Source: JBIOJM01 sp044450785
GTDB taxonomy: Bacteria > Planctomycetota > Planctomycetia > Isosphaerales > Isosphaeraceae
DNA: 64,000 bases
Assembly: GCA_044450785.1 (NCBI GenBank)
Contig: JBIOJM010000002.1
Coordinates: 16,808-80,807, forward strand
Direction of reading: 5' to 3'
Numbering within the stretch: the stretch's first letter is position 1; each line of letters begins with the position of its first letter. Position numbers and translations under genes: made by a program. Positions 33,700 through 42,876 of this stretch are shown one piece after another. Under the pieces are notes generated by a model that saw only the letters and a list, made by a program, of their open reading frames with translations, was not told the origin of the DNA and ran no database searches.

Positions 33700-34242
33700 T
33701 CACGGTAGAGCCGGTTTTCGCTCATCGCCGGACCCGGACACGCAAGCCGGAGCCGGCGCGGACGATGCCTCGGACCGCCGATAGACCCCGCGACGCCCCC
33801 CCATTTTCTCCTCGAGCTGAATCGGGCCGATCACCATGCCGCGGTCGACCGACTTGCACATGTCGTAGACCGTCAGCGCGGCCACACTGACCGCCGTCAG
33901 GGCTTCCATCTCCACGCCCGTTCGGCCGTGAACTTTCACGTTGGCCTCGATCTGAATCATGTCCGGCTCGACCGGGTTCAGGGAAAGCTCCACGCTATCC
34001 AGCCCGAGTGGGTGGCAGAGCGGAATCAACTCACCGGTACGCTTGGCCGCCATGATCCCGGCCAACCGCGCGACCTCCAGCACATCCCCCTTGACCAGCC
34101 GGCGGTCCCGCACCAATTCCAGCGTCGACGGCTGGAGCCGCACACGGCCGCTGGCCCGCGCCGTCCGCAACGTCACGTCCTTGCCCGTCACGTCGACCAT
34201 GCGGCTGGCCCCACCCTCATCGAAGTGCGTCAACTCGCTCAT
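33700..34242 (-). CDS. moaC: Cyclic pyranopterin monophosphate synthase MoaC
   Basis: ATG 34242 (MSELTHFDEGGASRMVDVTG) is preferred to the TTG at 34266. MoaC motifs are intact: AGIMAAKRTGELIPLCHPLG with the conserved His, KVHGRTGVEMEALTAVSVAA and LTVYDMCKSVDRGM. It converts the MoaA product to cyclic pyranopterin monophosphate in molybdenum cofactor synthesis, in the cytoplasm. The C-terminus carries an extra, low-similarity tail of about 25 residues. No other mo genes are nearby; the polyprenyl synthase gene follows in the same direction. Confidence 0.95.
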   Translation of the reverse strand: MSELTHFDEGGASRMVDVTGKDVTLRTARASGRVRLQPSTLELVRDRRLVKGDVLEVARLAGIMAAKRTGELIPLCHPLGLDSVELSLNPVEPDMIQIEANVKVHGRTGVEMEALTAVSVAALTVYDMCKSVDRGMVIGPIQLEEKMGGRRGVYRRSEASSAPAPACVSGSGDERKPALP

Positions 34243-34266
34243 GGCCGAACCCCGGGTTTCGTTCAA

Positions 34267-34730
34267 TTCATTCTGAAAGTATTCTACGAATCGCCGGCGC
34301 GGCGGCTAGGGGGAAGAGGGGAAAGTTTCACAAGTCTTTTGGGGGAAGTGTGTTGTCCAGCTCAGGCGGAGTTCTGCCACGGGTCGAGCACGAGTGCTCC
34401 GCTCGCCTCGAAGCGCCGCGTGGTGCGGGTCATAGCGCGCGGTTCACCACGTCGATTCCCGGTGAGACTCCGGTCCGGCGCTCCGAAACCGTTCCGAAAG
34501 CCCCGAATGGGGGCGATCGTATCGCTTCGGGCGTAAGCCCCGAGGAATCGTTGCGGTCACCGATTCCATTTCCGCCCGTATTTTCCGATGCGGCCTCTGT
34601 CGGGACTCAGGCTCGTTCTCGTGCACCCTGTCAGCTCGCGATTCTCCGTACGGGGAGACCCCTGAGTTCCCGGCACTTTTCGAGCGGCGAGCATTTGGCC
34701 CCCTGTTTCCTGATTGCGAGGAGGGTTTCC
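34267..34730. other. Intergenic region
   Basis: This 460-base stretch separates moaC (minus) from a small surface-protein gene (plus). A plus-strand frame runs through it in phase with that gene from 34350, but its amino-acid content is unlike protein and the real start is downstream. Nothing else is recognised. Confidence 0.5.
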
Positions 34731-35393
34731 ATGAGCGAGCGTTCTTTTCATGACGACCCCGGCCCTTCGAGGAAGTTCGGTCCTGAAGTGAACCGGCTGG
34801 AGAACCGTGCCCTCTTGAGTTCCGTTAGCCCTGTGCTGCCGATCCACTGGCATCCGGGTCTCCCGAGAACGGGTGGCATCAGCGTCCAGAGCGGCACGGG
34901 CGTGTTCATCGGAGTGGGCCAGCCGACAACCAACACGGCGCAGGTCACCGACGACGGCAAGGGCGATGTCGAGGCCGACTGGAACAGCGGCAAGGTTCAC
35001 TCGTTCTCGGGCGTCGCGACGACGGTCATCCAGGCCGAGAGGGCCAGGAACAATCAAATCACGTTCCACCTGACCGGTCCCAGGACGGGTCCGACCGCCG
35101 TCGCGGTCGGCTCGCACCTGCCTGCGGACGTGGCCTCCTCGCGCGAGGTTGGCCACCCCCTGGGCCGAGTAGCCAGGACTAGCGGTGCCGCCGTTCAGAG
35201 CGGCTCGATCCTGACCGTCATCGTCGACCGGCCCACGACCAACGTCGTGCAACTCACCAACAACGGCGGAGGGGCTGTCCAGGTCGAATGGAACGGCGGT
35301 CACGTCCATTCCTTTTCGGGGATCGAGACGATCGTCGTGGACACCCATAAAGCGACGAAGGACCAGGTCACCCTGACCGATGCGGCGATTTGA
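34731..35393 (+). CDS. Small exported protein with planctomycete N-terminal motif and duplicated domain
   Basis: ATG 34731 follows GAGGAGG by seven bases, so the longer frame to 34350 is rejected. Of 220 residues, the first 40 contain VNRLENRALLSS, the planctomycete surface-protein motif. Two similar segments follow: SVQSGTGVFIGVGQPTTNTA to SGKVHSFSGVATTVIQ, and AVQSGSILTVIVDRPTTNVV to GGHVHSFSGIETIVVD. They share the pattern PTTN-x-x-Q-x-T-(D/N)-(D/N)-G and HSFSG and look like an internal duplication of a beta-rich domain. Function unknown. Confidence 0.75.
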   Translation: MSERSFHDDPGPSRKFGPEVNRLENRALLSSVSPVLPIHWHPGLPRTGGISVQSGTGVFIGVGQPTTNTAQVTDDGKGDVEADWNSGKVHSFSGVATTVIQAERARNNQITFHLTGPRTGPTAVAVGSHLPADVASSREVGHPLGRVARTSGAAVQSGSILTVIVDRPTTNVVQLTNNGGGAVQVEWNGGHVHSFSGIETIVVDTHKATKDQVTLTDAAI

Positions 35394-35767
35394 TTTTCGC
35401 CTGGGGTGCCAGACTCAACTCGAGGCTGGCGATCCGGTGTGATCACATGGAGACGGTTCCGACTCGTCTGTGCCTGAGATCGAGCGTGATCGCATCTTCA
35501 AGGCGAACTCCCTCACACCACCATTGTACCCGTCTCGTCCACGGGAATACCTCACCGAGCGCGCAAAAAGGCGACCGGTAGCACGGGTTCGCTGCTGGTC
35601 GAACGCGAACACTTCGAAGCCAAGTTCCTCCAGCCACTTCTTGACCGCCCGCCGTCCTCCATCGAATCCCTGGCTCTTGAGTGGACCATGGGCCACACCG
35701 GAAATGTGCCTGGCCGGCGGTCAAGCCGCGCTGAACCAACAGGGATTATTTGAGCGCTGGATGCCAC
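35394..35767. other. Intergenic region
   Basis: No gene is supported. A minus-strand frame at 35415-35696 contains GRRAVKKWLEELGFEVFAFD, which looks protein-like but has no recognised family, start or partner and overlaps other open frames. It could be a remnant. The duplicated TIR-FGE block begins at 35768. Confidence 0.3.
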
Positions 35768-35864
35768 GAGAATCTTGTTGTTGTCCGCACGTCGAATTGA
35801 TACGTTCGAACCGTCGCGGGCGGTGCCCGCGGTCGCATGGTGGGACCGATGCGGTGAGGGCCTC

Positions 35865-37193
35865 ATGTCGAAGATCTTCCTCTCCTACCGGCGCCAGGAT
35901 TCGATCGGCGTTGCCGGGCGGATCTACGACCGTCTTCGTGCTCACTTCGGCGGCGATGCCGTCTTCATGGACATCGATTCCATTCCCTTCGGTGAAGACT
36001 TCCGGGAACACATCGACTCGGCCGTCGGCCAGTGCGACGTGGTCCTCGCCGTGATCGGAACGAAGTGGGCCGGGGGAACCGACGCTCATCGACGGCTCGA
36101 CGACCCGAGAGACTTTGTCCGGATCGAGCTTGAATCAGCGCTGCATCGGAATCTACCCGTGATCCCGATCCTGGTCGATCGTGCCCCGATGCCGGGCGAG
36201 GCGGACTTGCCTCCCTCGCTCGCCCGCCTGGCCTTTCGCAACGCGATCGATGTGGATCAGGGGCGGGACTTCCACCATCATGTCGACCGGCTCATCAAAG
36301 GGATCGAATTCCTCTTCCAGAAGTCGTCCGCCGAGACCGCGAAGCCACCTCGCGAGACCACGTTTCGACCGGCGGAGCCCCAATCGTCGCCTTCGTCGCC
36401 GGTGAAAAACCTGACCAATTCTCTCGGCATGACCTTGGTTCGCATCGAGCCCGGCTCGTTCCTGATGGGCTCCTCCAAAGACCAGATCGATCATCTGATG
36501 CGGGCGTTTCCCGATTCCAAGCGGGAGTGGTTCGACGTCGAGCAGCCCCAGCATACGGTCAAGATCACCCGTCCGTTCTACCTGGGAACCCACCAGGTCA
36601 CGCAGGGCCAGTATCAGGCGGTCATGGGAAACAACCCGAGTCACTTCAAGGGGTCCGATGACCTGCCGGTGGAGAGAGTGTCCTGGCTCGACGCGGTCGG
36701 CTTCTGCAACAAGCTGAGCGGGCGGGAGAAACGGACGCCGTTCTATGGAATCGACGGCAAGAAGGTCACCCTGGTCGGTGGTAACGGCTATCGCCTTCCG
36801 ACGGAAGCGGAATGGGAATATGCCTGCCGGGCGACGAGCACGACCCTGTATCCCTTCGGCGATGACGCGAGCATGCTGGGCGAGCATGGGTGGTCCGCCG
36901 GCAACTCCGACAGGAAGACCCATCCAGTCGGCCAGAAGTTGCCGAACGCCTGGGGCCTGTATGATATGCTGGGAAACGTCTGGGAATGGTGTGCTGATTG
37001 GTATGATGGGAAGTACTACGCTTCCTCGCCGCCTGCCGACCCGTCGGGCGCGCCCGAGGCCTCGCACCGGGTCTTCCGGGGCGGTGGCTGGTTCTACTTC
37101 CCGAGGTTCTGCCGGCCGGCGTTCCGCTTCAGGGGCACGCCGGGGTCCCGGTACGGCGACCTGGGGTTCCGCGTGGCCGCAGTCCAGGAATGA
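35865..37193 (+). CDS. TIR-FGE protein A, candidate diversified (DGR variable) protein
   Basis: ATG 35865; 442 residues. Residues 1-125 are a TIR domain (KIFLSYRRQDS, VFMDIDSIPFG, VRIELESAL with a plausible catalytic E88). TIR domains act as NADases or signalling adaptors. A Pro-rich linker (160-185) leads to a formylglycine-generating-enzyme/SUMF1 domain of C-type-lectin fold (NSLGMTLVRIEPGSFLMGSS, GYRLPTEAEWEYACRATST, LGNVWEWCADWYD). The last 25 variable codons (residues 408-432) sit where diversity-generating retroelements mutate lectin-fold proteins. FGE here is probably a binding module rather than an enzyme. A near-paralogue is at 42877. Confidence 0.93.
   Translation: MSKIFLSYRRQDSIGVAGRIYDRLRAHFGGDAVFMDIDSIPFGEDFREHIDSAVGQCDVVLAVIGTKWAGGTDAHRRLDDPRDFVRIELESALHRNLPVIPILVDRAPMPGEADLPPSLARLAFRNAIDVDQGRDFHHHVDRLIKGIEFLFQKSSAETAKPPRETTFRPAEPQSSPSSPVKNLTNSLGMTLVRIEPGSFLMGSSKDQIDHLMRAFPDSKREWFDVEQPQHTVKITRPFYLGTHQVTQGQYQAVMGNNPSHFKGSDDLPVERVSWLDAVGFCNKLSGREKRTPFYGIDGKKVTLVGGNGYRLPTEAEWEYACRATSTTLYPFGDDASMLGEHGWSAGNSDRKTHPVGQKLPNAWGLYDMLGNVWEWCADWYDGKYYASSPPADPSGAPEASHRVFRGGGWFYFPRFCRPAFRFRGTPGSRYGDLGFRVAAVQE
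37086..37160 (+). other. Candidate variable region (VR) of TIR-FGE A
   Basis: Twenty-five codons, from the third residue of the GGG/GGS motif to the codon before LGFRVA. Compared with 44098-44172, 20 of 75 bases differ, all at first or second codon positions, and most variable codons end in C, as expected if the template carries AAC codons. The 78 bases before it differ at 5 positions and the 117 bases after it are identical. Confidence 0.75.
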
Positions 37194-37225
37194 TCCGGGG
37201 ACGTAGCCATCGAGCGTAGGCCGGG

Positions 37226-37252
37226 CCGGCGGCGAGGCGGAGCCGACGCCGG
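37226..37252. other. Post-VR hairpin, copy A
   Basis: CCGGCG (37226-37231) pairs with CGCCGG (37247-37252) 33 bases after the TIR-FGE stop. Diversity-generating retroelement targets often have a hairpin just after the variable region; the same hairpin follows copy B at 44238-44264. Confidence 0.45.
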
Positions 37253-37293
37253 ACCGTGCCGGAGTGAGATGGCGGAGCCGGTCTTGGTCCCGG

Positions 37294-39159
37294 TCAGGCG
37301 GGAGGCGCCGTCAGGCCGAGCCGGCCGCGGAGCGCGCCGAGGGCCGGCGCGAGGTCCCCGACCTGCTTGCGCCCCGCCTCGCTCCCCAGGCCCCAGACGA
37401 AGACGCCAAGGTACTCGACGGGCCAGTTCGAGCCGAAGGTCGGCTTGCCGGCGTACAGTGTCAGGAGGCCGGTGAAGACGAGCAGGCCCACGGCCAGCGA
37501 CGAGAGGAGAACGGACAGTACGGGGAGGTACTTCCGCGGGTCCCTCGTCCACGCGACGATCCTCTCTCGCCACCCGGGCGGCCTTCTCCTTGCCTCTCCC
37601 GCTCCCGTTCCCGCTCCCGCTCCCGGTGCGCTCTCCAACTCCGCAACGTGTTGCGGGGTGGACGGCCAAAGCCCCTTTTTTTCGAGGGCTTCGATCAGGG
37701 CGGTCAATTCTTGGTCATCCGGGCTCGCGACCAAATTGAGCCAGTCTCCGGGCTTCTGCGCCTGGACGTCCACGTCGTCCTTCGCCCGGGGGAGGGTCGC
37801 GCCGAGGGTCCCGAGGAGGGTCACCTCATCGTTGACCTTCTTGAGCCGTGCGGCGACCACGCCCCGGGTGAGCGAACCGTCCTGGATGGCTGCCGCCAGC
37901 GCGACGAGCCGATCCGCAAGTCCGGCAACCCAGGGGCTCGTCATCAGGGCGCCGAGGGATGGGTCGGCCAGGGACTGTTCCCCGAACTGGTCAAGGGCGG
38001 CGCGCCGGTCGCGGATCAGCTTGAGCTGGTCCTCGGAGACGACCTGGGCCTCGTCGATCTCCTTCACGATCTGGTTGAGCAGCGACTGGGCCTGCGTTTG
38101 CGACAGGCCACTGGCCTGCTCGTTGAGCAGGCGGAGCCGGCGCTGCCAATCCGCGACGTCGTCGCTGGCCAACAGCCACGGGCGGGCCAGCCGCTCTTGC
38201 AGCGAGTCGATCCGCCGGAAGGTCTGCAGCAGCGCCGAGCCCGTCGTGGCCATGTAGGTGACCACGAACGAGAGGGAGAAGCCCACGAGCAGGACCAGCA
38301 GCGGGAGGCCCCAGGAGTCGCGGACCGTCACTTCGAGAGGGAGCGTCTGGACCGAGTTCCAGTCGCCGGACAGCTCGACGGCGCCCCGGTAGGTGCCGGG
38401 TTCAAGGTCGGCGGACTTGAGCACGACCTGGAACGACGTCCAGAGGCCGGGCGGGAGGTCGAACTCGGCGCCGACTTCCGGGCCGGGCGGGGTGCGCGGC
38501 AGGACGGCGACCGCGCCTTCGGGGAGGCCGTGCGCATTGGTGCCGCCTCCGTCCAGTGGACCGGTCAGGGCGACCCGGACACGCCCGTGGCCGTCGGCCT
38601 TCTGCCGCACGCTGAATTGGGCGGATTCCGCCCCGGCTTTGCCGCCGAGCCGCGGCAGGAAAGACCGTGTCACGCGGACGACCAGCGGGGAGGGGTGGGG
38701 CGCCAGCTCGAGGGCCGTTTTCGCGGTCGCCTTGAGCTCGACAGGCAGCTCGAGCCGGGCGTTGGGCTTGATCCCCTGATAGAGCAGGCGGATCGCCCCC
38801 TGATAGGTCCCCGAGGCGGGGGCCGGTCCGGCGGTGACCGTGACGAGCACCGCCTGCCCCGCTTCGAGGGTCGCGACCATCACGGGGCTGACCTGATAAT
38901 TGTTGGCCGCGATGACCGGGCCATCCTTGACGGCGAGGTCGCCGGGGAGCAGGTGGAGGCCCCTGATCGCGTCCTTGCCCGCGAGCACGTAGAACGAGGC
39001 GCTGGACTTGTCCTGCCCGGTCGCCCCGCTCATCTGGAGCTTGGCGACCGAGAACGACGGCGGTTCAGCGGCAGGGGGCGGAGTCGCCGGGGCGCCACTC
39101 CCCGGCAACGCCACGATCGCTGCGACGCTGATGAGCATATGGAGGGCGAGCACACACAT
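37294..39159 (-). CDS. Exported Ig-like membrane protein, third gene of the caspase operon
   Basis: ATG 39159; 621 residues. A signal peptide or anchor (MCVLALHMLISVAAIVALPG) leads to about 250 residues of beta-rich, probably Ig-like sequence (LEAGQAVLVTVTAGPAPASG, SADLEPGTYRGAVELSG). A transmembrane helix at about 280-305 (PLLVLLVGFSLSFVVTYMAT) is followed by a long charged, helical cytoplasmic-type region (RIDSLQERLARPWLLASDDV to about 470), an Ala/Gly/Thr-rich linker and two more hydrophobic helices at about 543-595. Family not recognised. It is 57 bases downstream of the metzincin gene. It could be the membrane target, anchor or pore of the system (inference). Confidence 0.8.
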   Translation of the reverse strand: MCVLALHMLISVAAIVALPGSGAPATPPPAAEPPSFSVAKLQMSGATGQDKSSASFYVLAGKDAIRGLHLLPGDLAVKDGPVIAANNYQVSPVMVATLEAGQAVLVTVTAGPAPASGTYQGAIRLLYQGIKPNARLELPVELKATAKTALELAPHPSPLVVRVTRSFLPRLGGKAGAESAQFSVRQKADGHGRVRVALTGPLDGGGTNAHGLPEGAVAVLPRTPPGPEVGAEFDLPPGLWTSFQVVLKSADLEPGTYRGAVELSGDWNSVQTLPLEVTVRDSWGLPLLVLLVGFSLSFVVTYMATTGSALLQTFRRIDSLQERLARPWLLASDDVADWQRRLRLLNEQASGLSQTQAQSLLNQIVKEIDEAQVVSEDQLKLIRDRRAALDQFGEQSLADPSLGALMTSPWVAGLADRLVALAAAIQDGSLTRGVVAARLKKVNDEVTLLGTLGATLPRAKDDVDVQAQKPGDWLNLVASPDDQELTALIEALEKKGLWPSTPQHVAELESAPGAGAGTGAGEARRRPPGWRERIVAWTRDPRKYLPVLSVLLSSLAVGLLVFTGLLTLYAGKPTFGSNWPVEYLGVFVWGLGSEAGRKQVGDLAPALGALRGRLGLTAPPA

Positions 39160-39216
39160 GGTCGGCGATCCCTTCGGGATTGGTCGGCAGGCTAGCGCGG
39201 CAGGGCGAGCCGTCGC

Positions 39217-41556
39217 TCACGGATATTGGTTCCGGATGAACGCGATGTCGGTCGGCGACAGGTCGGTGTTCAGGCCCACCGAGAACCCGTCGGTCGTCCA
39301 CGTCGCCGGGATTGGGTACATCATGATCGAATTCTTGTCGAGGTTCGTGAAGTTCGTCTCGCTCTTGGAGTACGGCTCGAACATGTTCGAGTCGATGACA
39401 TCCCGGGGCCAGTTGTTGGGCGGGCCCGACAGGGCCTCGTACACCGCCTCCCGGTCCCAGGGGATCCCGCCATCGGGGTTCTGGTGCTCGTGGATCAGCC
39501 CCAAGGCGTGGCCGAACTCGTGCAGGACCACTTGCCGCAGCTCCGCGCCGCCGGTCTCCGGTGTCAGCCACCCGTAGTTCATCGTGGGCTGCCCCTGGGG
39601 CACCCGATTACAGGTCGTGCCGAGCGTTGACCACGACCCCGGATGCTGGAACGAGATCCGGATGCTCGTCTCGGTGGTGTTGGGCGGGAAGACCAGCCTC
39701 AGGTTGGCCGTCCGGCCCGGCACGGTCCACTGCAAGGCGGCCGCTTGCACCCGCTTCTGCACGGTCGGGTCGCCGTCGAGGAACGAGACGGTGATGTTAG
39801 AGTCCTTCGGCCACTTGGCGCTCTTCTGCAGCGCGGCGCGCTCGGCAGTGTCGGCCGCCGGCTTGGTCGCGTACCAGGCGAAGCACCACCGGGTCTTGTT
39901 GACGATTTGCTGGTCGATCTTGTCCATCAATGCCTCGAGACTGGACCTGGGCATGCCGAAGGTCCGGACCAGCCGCGCCATGATGGCATCGTCGGGGCGG
40001 CGGAATCGCAGGGTTGCGTCGACCTCGCGGCCTACGTTGGGAGATTTCGAGGTCGCGTCCGCCCCGCCGCCGACGTCGTACAGGTTCGCTACACCCCGGC
40101 GCCGCCCGAGCCGCTTGACCTGGGCGAACAGGGCGGACTCGACGTCACCGAGCCCGGGCTCCTCCGGCATAGGCCGGGCGGACTCGAAGCCCAAGATCGG
40201 CACGGCGTACTCGAAGACCCTGATCGGCGCCGGGTTCATCCACAAGAGCCACGGCTCACCGCCCCACACCCGCGAGCAGACCTGCGCCGCCAGCGAGCCG
40301 GGTGGCACGAGATCCGGCCGCTCGACACTGGCGTCGAGGATCAGACACCAGCTCCTGCGGAGCATTGGAGGGACCGTGGAGATGCGGGCGCCATTCTCGG
40401 GCCCGAGGGCGAGTGCGAGGGCCTCGACGTCAGGATGCGGATGATCTCGACAGAGCAGGTTGCGGAGGTTAGCGACGATGAGCCGCAAGCTCTTGAGGTC
40501 TTCCTCGCTTGCTGGGTCCAGCGTTTTCCTGGGGGGCTGCGGCACGACGTTCGGCGAAGGGATGTCCTTGACGTCGGGGAACCGCATCTCGCTCGTCCCG
40601 TGGTCGGCGAGGGTGGGCCTGGGTGCCTCGGGGCGCTGTGCGACCGCCGGCTCCAGTGGCTTCCTACCCAGCAGGAGATGAGCGCCGAAGAGGCCGAGCA
40701 TGGGGTTCTGGAATTTCTCCCCGAGGATCTCGGCGACGACGCCGTCGGACAACACCTGTCGACCATTGACCAGGCCGAGCCGCGCCAATTCGGCCATCCT
40801 CAGGCCGGCGTAGTCGGCCTGGAAGCCGCCTCCTTCGGCCATCAGGATGGCCGCCCCGGCCAAGTCGGCGCGGCGGTCGCCCGCATCGGGGTCTTGACCG
40901 TCGGGCCGTTGCATCAAGAAGACCTGCGTCTGCCACCCGCGCGTGGCGACGATCGTCTGTTCCAGCGTCGCGCCCGAGGCGAGTTCGAGACTCAGCCGGA
41001 AAAACCCCGGATCGACCCGGACGTTGCATGCCGCCCACGGGTTGCCTTCGAGATTGACTTTGGCCTTCTCGGCGACGTCGACGACCATCCCTCCCGCAGC
41101 GTCCCTGAGGGTCAGCCCACGTGCCGGGTTGTCGGGTCGTGGGGGCCGCGCAGCCTCGGTGGGCGCGGTCCAGTCGCGGGCAAAGACGAAGATCCAGCTC
41201 CCCGAGCCGGCCTCATGGTGGACAGCGTCGGGACGGCTCTGCTGCTGGGCAGCCTCGATCTGGCCCTCGTCGGTCGTGGCGGTTCCGCGCAGCGGCGCTG
41301 GAGACGCGAACTCGGGGCATGGGTAGGTCTTCGTGAACGGATCCTTTGTCAGGACGACGAGCTCTTCGCTGGTCTGGAAACCGGCTCGCACCTTGACTTT
41401 GTAGATGCCGGGTTCGAGGTCCGCACGGATGCGGCCCCGGCCCTTGGCGACCAGCCGCAGGTGGCCGTCCAGCACGAACAGTTCGGCGGCCTCGTCCGCC
41501 GTGCTCACATCAAAGTGGACGAGCTCGTCCGCGGCGTCAGAGAGTAAAATCGACAC
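39217..41556 (-). CDS. Large protein with C-terminal astacin-like metzincin protease domain
   Basis: GTG 41556 follows AAGGAGG and overlaps the end of the caspase gene by 20 bases, so translation is coupled. Of 779 residues, the first 100 form a beta-sandwich-like domain (LEPGIYKVKVRAGFQTSEEL). The middle (about 100-560) is unrecognised. The C-terminal 200 residues are a zinc protease: HEFGHALGLIHEH at 679-691 (HExxHxxGxxH plus E) and the Met-turn SIMMYPIP near 743-750. No signal peptide is visible, so it may act inside the cell. A protease cascade with the caspase is inferred from the operon. Confidence 0.88.
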   Translation of the reverse strand: MSILLSDAADELVHFDVSTADEAAELFVLDGHLRLVAKGRGRIRADLEPGIYKVKVRAGFQTSEELVVLTKDPFTKTYPCPEFASPAPLRGTATTDEGQIEAAQQQSRPDAVHHEAGSGSWIFVFARDWTAPTEAARPPRPDNPARGLTLRDAAGGMVVDVAEKAKVNLEGNPWAACNVRVDPGFFRLSLELASGATLEQTIVATRGWQTQVFLMQRPDGQDPDAGDRRADLAGAAILMAEGGGFQADYAGLRMAELARLGLVNGRQVLSDGVVAEILGEKFQNPMLGLFGAHLLLGRKPLEPAVAQRPEAPRPTLADHGTSEMRFPDVKDIPSPNVVPQPPRKTLDPASEEDLKSLRLIVANLRNLLCRDHPHPDVEALALALGPENGARISTVPPMLRRSWCLILDASVERPDLVPPGSLAAQVCSRVWGGEPWLLWMNPAPIRVFEYAVPILGFESARPMPEEPGLGDVESALFAQVKRLGRRRGVANLYDVGGGADATSKSPNVGREVDATLRFRRPDDAIMARLVRTFGMPRSSLEALMDKIDQQIVNKTRWCFAWYATKPAADTAERAALQKSAKWPKDSNITVSFLDGDPTVQKRVQAAALQWTVPGRTANLRLVFPPNTTETSIRISFQHPGSWSTLGTTCNRVPQGQPTMNYGWLTPETGGAELRQVVLHEFGHALGLIHEHQNPDGGIPWDREAVYEALSGPPNNWPRDVIDSNMFEPYSKSETNFTNLDKNSIMMYPIPATWTTDGFSVGLNTDLSPTDIAFIRNQYP

Positions 41557-42595
41557 GGCCGTCCTCCTTCCCGCTGGGAACGGTGAAGGTCTTCTGCCGC
41601 CCCAGGCTCAAGATCTGGGCCAGGTACGTCCCTCGAGGGAGATCCAATTCCCAGGTGACCGTATCCGCGACCTTCTTGCCGACGACCTCGAACTTGATGC
41701 CGTTGCGAACCTCAACCTCGCGGCCCAGGGTGTCCGCGGCGAGGCCGATCTCCACCTGATATGTTTTCGCCGGCGCGCTGGCGATCACGAAACCTTCGCC
41801 GGTGCTCGGATTGAGAGTGAATACGGGTTGCTTGGGGACTTCCGGGTTCTTCTGATCCTCGGGAGCGAGAAAGTTCTTCATGTTCTCGTTGAGATAGTCG
41901 CGGAGCGAGGCCGCCGTGATGAGGTTGTCAGGGCGACTGGCGGCGCCCCTGAGGCCCGCCAGCAGGGCCGTGGTGAACACGCCGTGGGTCTCCACACCGA
42001 CGGTCCGCTCGCGGGACGTCTTCGACCACACGGCCCCGAAGCCGTAGAGGTATTTCACCTTATCGACCGCCCGATGGTCGTAAGTGTCGTCCCACTTCAG
42101 GTTGTTCAAATGGGTCGAGGGGTAGTGATCGCGACAGCAGTCCATGAAGAGAAGGATTTCCTCGAAGGAGACCGAGCGGAAGAACCAATCGGCGTAGGCT
42201 TTGCCGAGGATATGATAGCCGAACCTCCGCTCCGCTGCGTTGGCCATCAGTAAGGCGGTATGGTCGGCTTGCGGCTCGATCCCGTGGCCGGCCATGTAGA
42301 TGTAGAGCCGCCGTCCCGGGTTGTACGTCATCCGATCGGGCCAGACCAGTTCGTACAAGTCATCGAAGGCGGCTTCGACGTCGCTGGTAATCGGCCTCGC
42401 CTGCTTGAGCGTGGTGAACAGCGGATAGTCTGAGGTGAGGATCACCCGGACATTCGATGGGGGCACGTCGCCTCCTCGAGGAGACACAACCCAGTCCCGG
42501 AAGTCCTTCGCGTCGTTCTCGGGGCCGTTAAGATCGCTGACACCCGGATACTTCTGGACCCCGACGATGATTGCCCAGTCCTTGGTCTGAGGCAT
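41537..42595 (-). CDS. Caspase-like (peptidase C14) protein, first gene of the operon
   Basis: ATG 42595; 352 residues. The longer frame to 42838 overlaps repeat sequence and is rejected. The caspase fold is visible from KDWAIIVGVQKYPGVSDLNG, with the catalytic His104 in YMAGHGIE and Cys154 in FMDCCRD. The C-terminal 100 residues form a beta-rich domain (LDLPRGTYLAQILSLGRQ) similar in pattern to the start of the next protein. Caspase-like proteases of bacteria act in cell death and defence. It is divergent from the TIR-FGE B gene, with 281 bases between their starts, so the two probably share a regulatory region. Confidence 0.92.
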   Translation of the reverse strand: MPQTKDWAIIVGVQKYPGVSDLNGPENDAKDFRDWVVSPRGGDVPPSNVRVILTSDYPLFTTLKQARPITSDVEAAFDDLYELVWPDRMTYNPGRRLYIYMAGHGIEPQADHTALLMANAAERRFGYHILGKAYADWFFRSVSFEEILLFMDCCRDHYPSTHLNNLKWDDTYDHRAVDKVKYLYGFGAVWSKTSRERTVGVETHGVFTTALLAGLRGAASRPDNLITAASLRDYLNENMKNFLAPEDQKNPEVPKQPVFTLNPSTGEGFVIASAPAKTYQVEIGLAADTLGREVEVRNGIKFEVVGKKVADTVTWELDLPRGTYLAQILSLGRQKTFTVPSGKEDGRVDFTL

Positions 42596-42779
42596 TTGGT
42601 TGGGTCCACCATGAAATGGCGGCAGCGGCACAGCTTCCGGAACGGAGCACGGAAATAGAATTATGAGTTTGGCAGTCAGGAAATGCAACCTCCCGGATGA
42701 CGGCAGGGTTGGGACCGCAACGGCTCGCCCCTCGGTCGAGCGGACCGATGGATAGGGAGGATCCGGGCTGCTGAACAGC
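42596..42779. other. Spacer between divergent caspase and TIR-FGE B genes
   Basis: This is the part of the intergenic region not covered by the TIR-FGE repeat. It must hold the caspase promoter. No clear promoter or operator was seen. Confidence 0.4.
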
Positions 42780-42876
42780 GAGAATCTTGTTGTTGTCCGC
42801 ACGTCGAATTGATACGCTCGAATCGTCGCTGGCAGCAACCCGGGTGGCAGGGTAGGACCGATGCGGTGAGGGGCTC

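Larger units (their letters stand above)
35768..37277. repeat. 1.5-kb direct repeat, copy A (TIR-FGE block)
   Basis: This copy and the one at 42780-44289 share the same length and phase (constant offset of 7012 bases, no net indel). Similarity covers about 97 bases upstream of the gene, the whole gene and 84 bases after it. Divergence is moderate through the gene, extreme at 37086-37160 and zero from 37161 to 37277. The two copies flank the caspase operon. Confidence 0.9.

Noticed and set aside
34350..34730. N-terminal extension of the small exported protein
   Set aside because: Residues are not protein-like, and a strong GAGGAGG site supports ATG 34731.
37264..39195. Plus-strand open frame of 643 codons opposite the membrane-protein gene
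   Set aside because: Arg/Glu/Gly-rich shadow of the minus-strand gene, which has a signal peptide, helices and a good operon position.
39643..41547. Plus-strand open frame of 634 codons opposite the metzincin gene
   Set aside because: The minus-strand gene has an intact HExxHxxGxxH motif and coupling; this one has none.
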